A stretch of 64,000 nucleotides of DNA from Corallium rubrum (GCA_964035015.1 CAXIUP010000141.1:632501-696500); one strand, 5' to 3'; counted from the first letter of the stretch, positions 17,512 to 29,089 are shown. Notes: generated by a model from the sequence alone, not told the origin. Numbers and translations: made by a program.

Positions 17512-18720
17512 ATTCTTCGCTAAGTACCCATATGCTGACAAAAGCAAGTTTATAACTGAATCAGTTTTTGGTAAGACAGAACCTGGCGTGTTCTTCGGAC
17601 CCGTCGGCGTCGATGCTACGTACATCTACACCGAGGACCGGGAATTCAAGAGCAATGAGAACTACACCAAGTACCTCACAATAGATAAGCCACCACCAAA
17701 GTTCCCAAAAATATGGTTAGGTGGTGGTACCGTGCAGAAGGTTCAGGGAAAAAGACACTGGGAGAAGGACATTGAGGGAAAACACGACCTAAGTACGTAC
17801 TGCTGTGGTGTCGGGGTTGAGCACCTAAAGTTCTCCGATGATGTTTATCCAGTGGTTACGTCTATTATGCGCTTCCATGTGTACTTCACTACCCGACGTA
17901 TACTAAGGCGTCTTATAAAGGAGAAGAAAAGTGACCTAATGAGGGAATTTGGTGCTGGTAAGGATGTAATCGACAACATGTCAAATATACCTAGAGAGAA
18001 AAAGTTCTTGATTAATCCACACTCTGGTCAGCATCATGACCGTGCATTTAAGGAGTGGATGTGGCGTCTTAACCCTGATTATAAAACACACTACAGAAGG
18101 TTCATACCACTTAAGACAGATGGTTTTACCAGGATAGGGCTCCAATATCTAAACGAGTCTATCGAGGCTTATGTCTATGCAGTGCTAGGCTCACAAGCTA
18201 AAACAAGGGTAAGTATCGTTAAGAAGGGTGCTGGAAGTCTGGAGTCACAACAGGAATTCAGAGTCCTCGTAAATGACGCCGTCGTTAACTACTCTGTTAG
18301 CACTTGGATTCTGAATATGAACAGATCAATATCAGATACTAACGTAACCCAGAACTTGGCCGTAAGTCCTGACACATGGTTAGTGCCAGGGTCACTCACA
18401 ATACTGAAGACAAAAATTATCGGATATAACAACTTACTCAAACACGCGTCTGATGCTATGAAATTTGGTATTAACTCTAAAGTAAACTACCAGCAGGTTG
18501 TCCATAGGCAGCCAAAGAAGCTACACCAGGAATATGTCCCACATCTGGAAACATTAGATGAGGAACCTCATAAGGAAAATGCAGTCGTCAATGCAACTGG
18601 TACAAACACTGATAATGTAGCCGTCCATACACCTGGCACAAACCCGACGGATAATGAGCTGGGATTATCCTAGTTGTAACAGCTGTGGCTGGATATCTGT
18701 TCAGTAAAAACGTCCTGTAG
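17492..18720 (+). pseudogene. Polinton late-block protein, frame-broken near its C-terminus
   Basis: The open frame encodes 393 residues and stops at 18671-18673. The +1 frame immediately after 18661 encodes an uninterrupted hydrophobic helix ending at a stop at 18718-18720. This strongly suggests that the intact gene has a C-terminal membrane anchor and that one base was lost in a short G run near 18661. The rest is unrecognised: Lys/Tyr-rich, with a His-rich centre (PHSGQHHD). The start at 17492 is preceded by GGTAT and overlaps the upstream gene. Confidence 0.6.
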
Positions 18721-18915
18721 TGAACGAGTGGTTGGGCGTTTTCTAAGTAAAAAAAGGTGGTGCTAGCGCCTAAACCAGCTGAAATTCCCAATTTTCTCTT
18801 ATGCTAGTATAGGCTGTGAATAAGAGCTTTAAAAACGCCGGCATTTGACATATTTCTCTCCGTACAGTCAAAAGGAGGTTTCTTTAAGTCTGCGGACCAC
18901 TTCATAAAATCTGAC
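18721..18915. other. Element spacer without a gene
   Basis: This is the noncoding stretch between the last gene and the right TIR. No frame or clear motif was seen apart from a short AAAAAAA run. Confidence 0.6.
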
Positions 18916-19997
18916 TTGGATTCTGTGAAGACTTATATTTTGGAAGATCGGTGGCAACCAACTGGTCTGGCGAGTTGGGGGCAAAATAAACTGGTCCATT
19001 TGTTGGGAGGTTTTATCTGACTCACAATAGACTTTACACTGGTGACTCCTGGTATGATTGCGGCACAGCACCTCGCCTTCGGCTCGGTGCGGCCGCCTGG
19101 ACTCCAGGTTGCCTCTGTTCGAAGCTGTTGTGTGGTGTTAGGTACATGGCCATACGGGTGACTTGACCTTGGTGACTCCAAGAAGTAAGGGGGCGTCCTT
19201 CTTAGCATAAGCCCTGGACCATCGCCAAACGACTTGGTCTCTGTGGCCTTTTCCACCGTACCTGATTTAAACTTTATGTTGCATGGAAAAATAGGTTGGG
19301 CCATTTTCAATCCTAGGTTTTGGATTCCTGGTGGCAACCGACTGGTCTGGCGAGTTGGGGGTAAAATAAACTGGCCCATAAAATGGAAAAATTTCTGGCT
19401 ATGTTATATACCAATTGAGGAAACGGTTGATGGTGACATAACCAACTTCTACATTGCCAAGCCGTGGGCCCTGCCGTGGACCATTAAAAGGGCTAACGGC
19501 AGGGCCAACGGCAGGGCCAACGGCAGGTCCAACGGCGAAAAGTGATGGTAGCGGTGACATACACCCGGGAGAAATGAGCTGGTATTCTCCAGGCTGTCGC
19601 CTGTCGCCAGCTCATAATTCTCCCTAGATTATTTCGTATATCACTAAACTAAAAGTGCTAAGCCGCGTTCCAAGTCTCGGGCCGGTCCTATAGAGGGCGA
19701 TACTAGGACTTGCCACAGGCGTTCGCCTGTGACTTGCCCTAGTTACGCCCTGAGGGACTAGCCACGACCTGACCAACGGCAGGGCTAGCAGATGGAACCA
19801 AATAATGACTATTTAGCGGAAAAGTGATGGTACCGGGGCATGGAAAAAGTGATGGTACTGGGGTATGGCAATCTAGCATAAAAAGTGACGGTACAGGCCA
19901 CTTAAAAAGGTGATGGTACCGGGGCATGGAAAAAGTGATGGTACCGGCGATTTCCCCCCCAAAAAAGTGTGCTGGTACCCCCATATCCTATACTACT
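18916..19997 (-). repeat. Right terminal inverted repeat of the Polinton
   Basis: This 1,082-bp stretch is the inverted copy of 1206-2275. It is 12 bp longer because a GGCAGGGCCAAC-type unit occurs three times near 19495-19540 instead of twice. Confidence 0.95.
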
Positions 19998-20003
19998 AGT
20001 GTC
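19998..20003. repeat. Right target-site duplication AGTGTC
   Basis: Identical to 1200-1205 and directly after the right TIR end ACTACT. Confidence 0.95.
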
Positions 20004-20317
20004 TAATGCACATTGTCATTGTGATCATTAATCCAAAAAGAAAGATAATTTAAAATGGCTTGGTAATCAGAAAAACCTGAACTCTGTCTCAAATCCATCA
20101 GAAAGTTAAGAGTTGCCTCATGATCTTTTCCAAAATCTTTAAAATGTTCCGCCACTTGTCCATGGTAATCTAGCTTCATGACACGAAGTCTACTCCAAGC
20201 ATATTTTGCTCTAAAATCAGTACGATTTCGCGTTCGCCATACCCCATTTTTCGCCCTTTTGAGGTGTGCGCACAGGTGTGCGCACAGGCTGACGTCACAG
20301 GTGTGCGCACACCTCAC
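20003..20317 (-). CDS. Hypothetical short ORF (uncertain)
   Basis: The frame gives up to 104 residues. The likely meaningful part starts at an internal Met near 20182 (MKLDYHGQVAEHFKDFGK) and reads like an ordinary soluble helical protein. Its N-terminal part is translated from a palindromic repeat. It ends on the Polinton target site, so the insertion fell at its stop codon. No family is recognised; it could be chance or a mobile-element fragment. Confidence 0.25.
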   Translation of the reverse strand: MRCAHTCDVSLCAHLCAHLKRAKNGVWRTRNRTDFRAKYAWSRLRVMKLDYHGQVAEHFKDFGKDHEATLNFLMDLRQSSGFSDYQAILNYLSFWINDHNDNVH

Positions 20318-20318
20318 G
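20262..20318. repeat. GTGTGCGCAC palindrome cluster
   Basis: The self-complementary word TGTGCGCACA occurs three times within 57 bp. The cluster also includes a TGACGTCA-like site, which resembles a CRE element. Confidence 0.6.
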
Positions 20319-20454
20319 TCCGGTATGAAAGCATGACGTCACTTCCGACCCTGGATGTCCGGTTTAAGCTACTTATGACTTATATCCCGCGTTCTCGGCA
20401 TATAACCTATATGTTATCGAGCACTCTTTGCGTTTCGTAGACCAAAACCCACAC

Positions 20455-20593
<139 letters not shown>

Positions 20594-20644
20594 TGTATCA
20601 GATGTACACGTACCACTCTTATATAACGAAGTAAATATAATGAT

Positions 20645-20840
20645 ATTAGGTGCTACTCTAAGTACACGACGAACCCTACCGGGTATAGGTAGAAAGCGTC
20701 AAACTAGTAAACCAAAGGTCATGGATTCAAATCCCGGCTGCGGTCAAGTTGAATTTTTCCTCTGTATCTACCCAGTATGGTTCATCACTCGGAGTAGCAC
20801 CTAATATTATTATTCTCCTCCTAAGTTCGCTGTTCCACAA
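20645..20840 (+). mobile_element. tRNA-Thr-derived SINE copy
   Basis: ACTAGTAAAC (a Thr AGT anticodon-loop word) is followed by the B-box-like GGATTCAAATCC and the shared body TATGGTTCATCACTCGGAGT. The same unit recurs near 44.9 and 53.1-53.8 kb. The tRNA head is degenerate, so it is not a working tRNA gene. Confidence 0.65.
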
Positions 20841-20885
20841 TTAAATAATAGATATTCCAACAACATAAAAAGTAAATACACTTAC

Positions 20886-21143
20886 CAAAAACAGTAATGT
20901 CAACTCCTTTTTCGTCAATTAAAGTTCCACTTTTCACTCGACAAGTGTATGTCCCAGTGTCCTTCTTACTGATGTTCCTTATGTCCAGTAGCGCACTCAT
21001 ATATCCCATAGCACGTACATTGTTATCTTTAAGCCAATATGCAGTAGCAGGAGGACTACCACCCACGCCAGAACAAATACATAAAAAGTTTTCTCCTTCC
21101 GTTATATTAACAATAGCACAGGTAATTTTAGCAATTGATTTAA
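20886..21143 (-). CDS. Ig exon, I-set-like (receptor copy 2)
   Basis: A 258-bp exon in phase 1-1: TTTAG acceptor before 21143 and GTAAG donor after 20886. It encodes an Ig domain with YWLKDN (the core Trp), DIRNISKKDTGTYTC (the DxGxYxC motif) and two extra cysteines (ITC and LCIC). It differs from the copy-1 exon at 53874-54131 by about six residues. The next downstream exon would fall where the Polinton now sits. The rest of this gene is not found in the window. Confidence 0.85.
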
Positions 21144-21623
21144 CTAAAAAAAGAGAGAAAACACTGAATGGTAGACATTGGGCAAATATAAACATTTCTA
21201 CTATATCAACAAGAATATTAAATTAAACTGTTTTGTTTCATTCTAGAAATTTGACCCTCTTTGAACAGGTAGTGAACTATAAGACAACGCAATTGTTTTA
21301 CTTTATCTTGGCTCAACAGTTCATTATTATAAAACCAGAACTTGGAACACGCAGAGTTTTTTTTACTGTTCAATTACTTACCGAAATATTTACCGAAAAA
21401 TATTGAAGATAATTGATTTTCGCGTTCTTTACTTACGTTTTAATTCAAAACAGTACATTTTGTAAAATCGTAGCTGACTGAGGCGATGTTATACTTTCTC
21501 TATTTTAGATTTTAAAGCTTTTAGGAAGTATTTTTATAAGGGCGAGATGACCCTTTGGCCATAGCGCTAGCCTTACTAAAAGGGCTAGATTTTATCTCGC
21601 ATTTACAGGGGAATTTAGCCCTT

Positions 21624-21847
21624 AAAACAAAACAAAACAAAACAAAACAAAACAAAACAAAACAAAACAAAACAAAACAAAACAAAACAAAACAAAACAA
21701 AACAAAACAAAACAAAACAAAACAAAACAAAACAAAACAAAACAAAACAAAACAAAACAAAACAAAACAAAACAAACCAAAACAAAACAAAACAAAACAA
21801 AACAAAACAAAACAAAACAAAACAAAACAAAACAAAACAAAACAAAA
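21624..21847. repeat. (AAAAC)n pentanucleotide array
   Basis: About 45 units with a single AAACC variant. It occupies the same place, relative to the duplicated Ig exon, as the ATTAC array at 54.6 kb. Confidence 0.97.
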
Positions 21848-21960
21848 TAAATAAGTTAGTCAGAATATCTATTTATAAAACACGATAAATTGTACACAAT
21901 ACTATATGGCAGCAAAAAACTGACGTGGTCGTGTATGTAACTATATAAACACTTTAACAG

Positions 21961-21982
21961 TGACAAATAAATAACCAAATAA

Positions 21983-22021
<39 letters not shown>

Positions 22022-22023
22022 AG
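21961..22023. repeat. (AAAT)n microsatellite
   Basis: A run of AAAT units that matches the longer AAAT array at 54.9-55.2 kb in the duplicated block. Confidence 0.9.
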
Positions 22024-23276
22024 AAAAATAATGATTTAAGTGAAGTATCTACTTAAAATAAACATAATTTTGGGCCTTGTTTTTTTTTAAATGAAATAAA
22101 CTGATATATCTTGACCGATATCCATCATCTACTACAGAGCTTTGGTAGCTCAGTCATCAGAGTGACTTCCTTCGCATCTGAGGTTGCGAACCCTTGCAGT
22201 CAACCAAAAGGATTTTCTCCGAGTTCTGCAGATTTCTCGCGTCGGGAAAATTAAAAGGGTGAGTTAAGATTGATAAAAAAGGAAATTGTAAAAATAATGG
22301 CCAGAAGTTGAAATATTCATGACATATTAATGTAATCAGCAGCTGAGGGGAGCGACTAGAAGAGATTTGTAATTGTAAAATATATAGAATATTGAATGAA
22401 AATGTTGCGTACGATTTTTATTCACCAAAAAAATCTACAGCAACGATGAGAATTTGTTATCCTTTAATAACTGTTGATTTTAATGTTGAACAAGCGTCAA
22501 CAATTACAACACAGTTGGGTTGTGACATACTATAAAATGTTAGAGAAAAGTATGAATGAGTGAAAACAGATTTGGTAAGTTTATTGGCATAGGCTAGTAA
22601 TAATTGAAAAACAGCGTTGTCGAAGCTAAAGTTTATGTAAATCAGGAGGATTTCTGATGAGAATTCTTAAATTGTTTTCAAACTGTAGTCTACAACACTA
22701 TATTAATATTTTGCTCTATTTCTGGCTAACTAAAACGTCAAAGAACTGATGGCAAGTAATTTTACTATAGTATGTACTGTCTTGCAGTTTAAAGATGTAG
22801 TTCTTGCCATATACCACTTCTTCAAAGCAAAGGCTGGTCATCACGTTTACTGTCGTGACAATAGAAGCGTCCCTAAAATATCGTTGCAATATATTCCTCA
22901 AGTTGACCAATTCATTTGATGAAAATTATTGCTAACTTCCTGTTTTGAATTTGATTGTGTTCGCGTCGTTTTGAAGACGTAAAAATGCTGAGAGTGGCGT
23001 TGTTTACAGAACGAGGACGGTATTGATATATACTCTTGGGATTACAAATTATTCATTCACTTTCTTTTCAGTAAGAATTATTTTGGGGGTTTTCGGGCGC
23101 GTCGCCGAGCTTGCCGCGTCGTGGATCTTAAAGTCCCTCATATGTACGTCACAACATGTGACATTTACATAATTATCAAACAAACTGAAAGCAAGGAAGC
23201 AAGGAAACGAAAAACTGCAAAAGATGTTACTCTATCATTTTAATAAGACAAACTTAATTTTCATTTCATAGACACT
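22024..23276. other. Intronic repeat DNA without a gene
   Basis: Intron between the V-like and I-set exons of receptor copy 2. It holds a weak tRNA-like stretch near 22140-22205 and sequence near 22430-22980 that recurs inverted near 55.2-55.6 kb, so it is probably MITE material. No exon with Ig motifs was seen. Confidence 0.5.
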
Positions 23277-23414
23277 TTAACCCCTTCGTGACTGGGAGCT
23301 CTCCCACTTGACAAGTAAAATAGTCTGGCGTTAGCCAGAATAAAATACTAAAGTCATCATCAGTCCCAGAAGACTAATTCAGTCAGGAGATTGATTCAGT
23401 CAGGAAGGAGTTAA
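23277..23414. repeat. Short palindromic repeat (CTGGCGTTAGCCAG family)
   Basis: The ends are complementary (TTTAACCCCTTC against GAAGGAGTTAAA), with the core CTGGCGTTAGCCAG inside. Related units lie at 29090-29298, 55410-55520 and 60596-60802. Confidence 0.6.
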
Positions 23415-23713
23415 ATCATATAATAATAATAATTTACAATAATTTCTTTAATATCGATCTTTATAGGGTAAAAATACAATGGATTTACAATAACTATATT
23501 AAAAGCTATGGCATATTATATGTACAGGAATAGTAACTATTACTTAAAAGACTATGGCTTAAAAACTAATGACGTCGCTCTAGGTATATAAACTAGGTAT
23601 AAATGATTGTTTATGCCTTTCTGTACGAGAAACGATAGTATGGTTGGTGAACGGGCAATGGTATAAATTTATTACAAGGGTTCGAACTATCGTTTTTAAT
23701 ACGCTCATATTCT

Positions 23714-25290
23714 TTAATAATCATTGCATGTGTCCCTTCTTTCCTTCAGTGATGGTAGAGAATCAATCGGGAAGCCCAGCATTCGTATGCTCCTAGCTTG
23801 AACATTCTCTAGCTCGTCAACTAGATATTTAAAAGAGCTGACTCTTTCGATTACATCTTCACCAATTTTAAGTGGATGTGGCTCAGGGACATAATCTTTA
23901 AAATAGATCCACATATCCTTCGTTTTCGTCGAGTTCAAGATCATCTTGTTCTGTCAGCCCAGTTGTTCATCGGGTCCAGCACCTCTTATATGGCTTGTGG
24001 TCCCCAGTTGAACAGCTTCATCCTGTGTGCAATCGTCTGCGTTCATGCACGTATCGACGGCTAATGGTTCTGGGATAGAGTCTTCGAGATCATTGATATG
24101 CACATTAAATAGCGTCGGTGATATAACTGAGCCCTGGTGGACCCTTAAAGGACAGGACATTACAGACGATAATATGCCCCCTAGATTAACCTGCTGATTC
24201 CTGGCCTCCAAAAAACTTTGAACCCATAACGGCAAGCTTTCTCAGGAGAATTCCATGATCTACGAGATCAAAAGCCTTACGAAAAGTCCAGAAAAAGCTC
24301 ATGAACACCCATCCGGCCATCGTGAGAGTTGTCGGTCACATTGAACCATTTTTGCGAAACGCACGCGAGCGCAGACACAGTTGAGCGCCCTGCAGTGAAA
24401 GCATGTTGATTAGGGTTAATATTCATGTCCTGTCTGTTTAGATTAAGCTGAAGTTTTTCGAGGACTTTGGCAAGTTGCGGCAGAACAGAGTTCCGTTGAA
24501 AGTCATTGTCAATATCATTCGGTGGATATACTTTGGGCACCGGGCTGATCAAAGCATGTTTGTACAATTCAGGGTATTTGCATTGTACAATGTTGGCATA
24601 CACGATGTTATGTACAACGGGGGCCATGCCAGTTCCTCGTAGAACCGCTTTAATAGCCAAGCTGGTATTTTATCAGCACCAGTTGCCTTCCTGGAATTGA
24701 GGTGTTGGAGTATAATCTTCACCTGCCCAACAGATGGTATGGGTGGAGGGACATCGTTCAGTAGGGGTACAGTATTAATGTTCGGGACTTCGGTTGGAGC
24801 AGTATGTTGCCAGGGCTTGGTGAATACAATTTGCAGTCGCTCCTCCAGATCTTCAACAGCCTCTGCTGGTGGAGTACCTCCCTGAAAGCTATCGGGCGGA
24901 TGCCAATCTATATATCATTTGGTACCACTTTGCTTGATTGGAGTTCCGAAGACCTACGGCCTTAGTCCGATACCTCCTTTTTTTGGATATAGGAATCCAG
25001 CCATGACTCGGTAATAAGAACCAGCGATGGGTTGTTTACAGCAACCACACCGCACAATTCAACCACCTTGTTCATATGGCTTGCATTGGTGACAAATAGC
25101 GATGGTATAAGACATTTAGGCTGAGCTTGGCAATACATCTTATCTCTGTAACAATACATCTTATCTCTTATCTCTGTAACAATACATGTTAGACTCGGCG
25201 TGTATCGACAAAAATACCCAGATGTCATAACCCGGAGAATCGTATTTCCATATATACAAGTCAAGCACATACAAACAGATAGTCGTAATT
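23714..25290 (-). pseudogene. Degenerate non-LTR retrotransposon (LINE)
   Basis: Frames on the minus strand show an AP-endonuclease start (LVLITESWLDS near 25000), then a reverse-transcriptase region with KATGADKIPAWLLK, a VHQGSVISPTLFNVHINDL motif and NADD in place of the catalytic YADD. Several frameshifts and the altered motif show it is dead. Both the 5' and 3' parts are fragmentary. Confidence 0.75.
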
Positions 25291-25434
25291 TGCTGTTGAT
25301 AGCCGTTGAACTTAGTGCAAATCGTACGTTTCTCAGTAGTTGTAGTTATAATTGATTTGGATTCTGAAAATGGAACTTGATTCATGCTAGATTGGCACAA
25401 CGACGACGTTGTTTATGCAAGGTTGAATTTGTGG

Positions 25435-25603
25435 CCCGTTTACATGATGCCGGTACAATTTGAAAACGGAACAAAATCATGCAGGTATGCAAATACAGCA
25501 TATAATATTTCATGTTACTTTTGTGCCGGTATCGTGTAAACGCAAGGCCTAAACGGCATGATTTTGTTCCGTTTTCAAATTGTATCGGCATCGTGTAAAC
25601 GGG
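25435..25603. repeat. Foldback repeat, arms about 48 bp
   Basis: The arms CCCGTTTACA...AAAATCATGC at 25435-25482 and their complement at 25556-25603 differ at only two bases. It is a MITE-like foldback. Confidence 0.7.
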
Positions 25604-26009
25604 GTCTGAATCACGAATTGATATCCATACTGGGATTTGTTGACGCCCTAAATCACACGGGGCAAGTCACAAAGGTAGGGACGTTAAACAATACACCTTT
25701 TCGATAATTACGTCACGCTTCATGAAAACGAGGCTTCCAGGCCAAAGTTTCACAATTTTTGATTATCATTGTAATCCTGCCATATTTGTTTATGGAAGAA
25801 GATGGCTAATAACGTCCAAACTATGTAACACCCCCCACTTTTTACTGAACTAGTCGGTAAAACGCGGAGTCGGTCGGTAATGACTGGAGCCGTCGGTAAA
25901 ACCGATCGGTTAAACTGGAAGTTTGAAAACCTTGTGATAAATAGACCTGTCGCCTATCGGTAAACTGTTCGTCTACAATAAGATTGGTTGTCGGTAAAAA
26001 TTACTTTTA
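25604..26009. other. Intergenic or intronic, no gene seen
   Basis: Contains several TCGGTAAAAC-type words in both orientations near 25850-26000 and nothing coding. Confidence 0.4.
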
Positions 26010-26660
26010 ATTACAGTCATTTGGCATTGATGCTGAGTACGAATTTTCAAAAAAGCATGGTCGGCGAAGGCCACCCATACGCATTGACGAGAAAACAGAC
26101 AACGCTAACGTACCGTTATTCAACCAGCACTACAGACAGGAGATGTTCAAAGTAGTTGACCGTCTAGTTTCAGATATCGACGATATTAACAAATATTTGT
26201 CGAGCATTGTCCTTCCCGTGACCGTGTTTCTACCACAAAAAGTAGCAAAGTGCACCAAGCAACAAGTCGACAAGTTGTGTGCAACATTTCCCAATGACTT
26301 GAAAGATCCCGATGCATTGTTGGCAGACATCGAAACTGATGGGAAATGACATCGAAAAGAGTGGTACAAAGAATTTACGGGATCCAGCAAAGTGTCTCCT
26401 CGGGAAGCAACGTTTTCACCCAAGCCTTGCTAAAGCTTACCAATTAGCGTTGACCATTCCAGTATCCGTCGCAAGCAATGAACGTTCCTTCAGCACGTTA
26501 ACTAGCTGGTAAAGAACTATCTGAGATCGACAATGAAAGAAGATCGTCTTGACGACTTAATGATTTTATCCAGTGCAAATGACATTTTGGACTGCCTTGA
26601 CCTGGATAAACTTGCCGACTCGTGGTCCATATGTAAGACAAGGAAGGTTAAATTTAAAAC
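26010..26660 (+). pseudogene. hAT transposase C-terminal remnant
   Basis: Reading frames carry a ZMYM/52K-type segment (LVSDIDDINKYLSS, LPNDLKDPDALLADIE-like) and the hAT dimerisation motif PVSVASNERSFSTL, followed by LRST...EDRLDDLMIL in another frame. There are at least two frame breaks and a stop after SW. A TTACAG sequence before 26020 could be an old splice acceptor. Confidence 0.7.
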
Positions 26661-27008
26661 GATAATGCATGCAGCATGCGCGTTTTGTACTTTTTTATGA
26701 TTTACTACATTGTCTTGTGATTGAAAATACAGTGCATTGTATTTGTAGATTTACAATGACTAACTGTTATACTTATAGACTTATAGCGCAGTTATAGGAT
26801 CGCAGTTGCAACCAACGATAGTTACGTTATGACACTTATTTAGTGAATAGTGATATATAATTATGATAAAGGTGATTATGTGGAAAATAAACATTAAAAC
26901 ATGAAGCTATAACGGTGGATTTCGTATGTATATATAACGTCCTGCCTAGATACTTTTCTCCGGAGGAGCGTCCACGGACACGTGCTCGTCGGTAAAACTT
27001 AGATGTTG

Positions 27009-27044
27009 CACCCCCCCCCCCCCACCCACCCACCCCCACCCCCA
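27009..27044. repeat. C-rich run, G4 potential on the minus strand
   Basis: Runs of C separated by single A bases; on the minus strand these are GGGG tracts able to form a quadruplex. They may also be an assembly weak spot. Confidence 0.6.
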
Positions 27045-27117
27045 GTCAAAATAGTCACGCTACGCCCCTGCTTGCATGGGCATGTGGGAGGACGAATTGC
27101 GCCTGAGAGTGTAGACA

Positions 27118-27471
27118 ATGTCGCTTTCAACCCCAGACAAAGGTGGCGCCGAGTGCACACAAGAGCTTTTCCGACACTTTTGGCATCGATGGACGCGAGA
27201 ATGGCTCCATGGAATAAAAAACAAGAGGAAGAAGTGGCATCGAGATCAAGATAACATTCAAATGGTAATGTGGTCATCGTCATGTCAGTCGACACCCGCA
27301 GAGGAAGATGGCCCATTGGTCGCATTATCAAGACGTATCAAGAGTACGAGTCGCAGACGTTCAAATTGGGAAAGGTATTATCAAGAGACCTATCATCAGG
27401 CTGTGTCCTTTAGAGAAGCACTGAATTGGACAGTGTTGTTTGTAAACATTTTACGGTACATTGTTACATGA
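27118..27471 (+). pseudogene. BEL/Pao retrotransposon integrase fragment
   Basis: The frame holds LFRHFWHRWTREWL...KKWHRD, the start of the BEL/Pao integrase C-terminal region. A frameshift follows, and the plus-one frame continues with the family's WPIGRI-type segment. Only this fragment remains, with no LTRs recognised. Confidence 0.6.
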
Positions 27472-27599
27472 GCCTTGTTAAAAACAAAATTTTTTATTTA
27501 TTGTTGATCTTTTTTGACATTATTGTGTCAAGAACGGGAGAATGAATGTTCGGGAGATTAATATACCTCCGGTCCCGGGACCCACTCAGCATGGAGACT

Positions 27600-28000
27600 G
27601 GAACCGAAATTTGAGCATGCTCAGTAAGACACCGCTGCCAAACGTTTTGCACATGCGCGACGTCCGAGCTCGGAAAAAGAGCGGGAAAACACTGAAATAT
27701 TTGACTGGTCCGAGAGTGCGACGCAAAAGTTAAAATTATAAGCATTAACTATCAAAAAGATAAGGTAGGTAATTTGTGCATTGCTTCCTTGTCAGTATTG
27801 TAACATGTTCTGAATTTACCCCTTCGTAATTTTCTTTACCCTTTTTTTAAAACACAAATGAATAGTCGAGTCTTACTTGGTCTTCATTGTCTGGTTGTTG
27901 TCGCCACGGCTAGTTCCCACTTCTCTTGCAATGTTTACTCAGCGAATTCACGCATGCGCAAACGTTTGGCAGCGGTGTTGCTCAGTAATGTTGTTATCGA
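27600..28000. repeat. Foldback repeat
   Basis: The arms near 27625-27665 and 27955-27990 share ACACCGCTGCCAAACG and its complement. The rest of 27480-28120 shows no gene. Confidence 0.5.
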
Positions 28001-28407
28001 ACACGAGTTTTTGTGGGTCTTCGTATATTTTATTTTCAAGTTTACCTTTTTTATTTTCGTTTCTTTATTATAAAAAATGTTAAAATGTTCATATCGATCG
28101 TCATTATTACTCGGGAACAGACGTCACCTACCTCAAAGCGCGCAAAAATTACATTCGGCTTCGGCAGATAACATTAAGCTCGGTCTGGATAATTCTTGAT
28201 ATCATGCCATGCTTAGCCTCATCCAATAATTGTTTATTCATGCAGTAGCGAATCAGAGCATGTGTTGTTATTTAATTTATAAACGCACTTTATGAAAAGC
28301 AATTGCAAAACTGGGACCAGTAAAACACTGATACATCATAAACGTAGTCATTACAAAATTATATATAATTCAATATAATTATAGTGCAATAAAAACCACA
28401 AACTTAC

Positions 28408-28728
28408 CTTGAATAATAACGAGAAATTGTTTGCTATTTTCAACTAAAACATCATCAGCCGTTGCTCGAACTTCATATGTTCCATTATCATTCAGCGTGG
28501 TGTTCACTAAAACCAAACTAGCGTTACCTTTAATAGAAGCTCTGACATCAAATTGCTTTTCAGCACCAGGATTACGTTTTCTACATAACCTTACAATGGA
28601 GTCTTTTCTCCAGAACACTTCAACAACTTCACTTCCATCATAATCATAGGTTACGTTCAGTGTTAAGGACTTTCCTTTCTCTACGTATGTTGGACTGGTT
28701 AAACCTGGCTTTAGAATCAGAGATACAG
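28408..28728 (-). CDS. V-like Ig exon (receptor copy 2)
   Basis: A 321-bp exon, phase 1-1, with acceptor TTTCAG and donor GTAAG. The Ig core has VEVFWRKDS (core Trp), NASLVLVNTTLNDNGTY and a G-strand end FLVIIQ. Both canonical Ig cysteines are missing: LTLNV and GTYEV stand where they would be. It differs from the copy-1 exon in two tight clusters, just after GTYEV and around the core Trp, while flanking introns are almost identical. Confidence 0.82.
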
Positions 28729-29089
28729 CTGAAACAAGACAAAATAAGGGACATTACCCGATACTTATAATGAATGGGCATTCATGAACATGCTTTACTC
28801 GGCGTTCTAATTAATATCGTATATGATATAACCTGATATAAAATTACCGAAAAAATAGTTGGCATCTCAAAGGTCAAGATTTGTCCAACCAGGTTGCGGG
28901 AACAAACCCTTGCCATGGTAGAGTTTTATTATATAAATAGTAAAAAATAATAAATGCAATTACATTTTATTTACACCGAACTACCTTTCGTTGAATATAT
29001 TTTCTACTTATTAGGCGTCTTTCTTAAGGCAATTTCTTGTTTATAGTCATTTGGCACAGTAAGACATTTCTTCGTTTCAAACACTTTTT

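Larger units (their letters stand above)
1206..19997. mobile_element. Complete Polinton/Maverick (polintovirus-type) element
   Basis: The element is 18,792 bp long with long terminal inverted repeats, AG...CT outer bases and a perfect 6-bp target-site duplication. It contains the four Polinton hallmark genes: family B DNA polymerase, retrovirus-like integrase with a chromodomain, FtsK/HerA-type packaging ATPase, and double jelly-roll major capsid protein, plus a penton-like minor capsid protein. Genes form two divergent blocks from a hub at 11802-11841. Most frames are open; the polymerase and one late gene carry frame breaks. The repeats are almost identical between ends, so the insertion is young or its ends were recently homogenised. 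No adenain-type protease was recognised. Confidence 0.96.
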
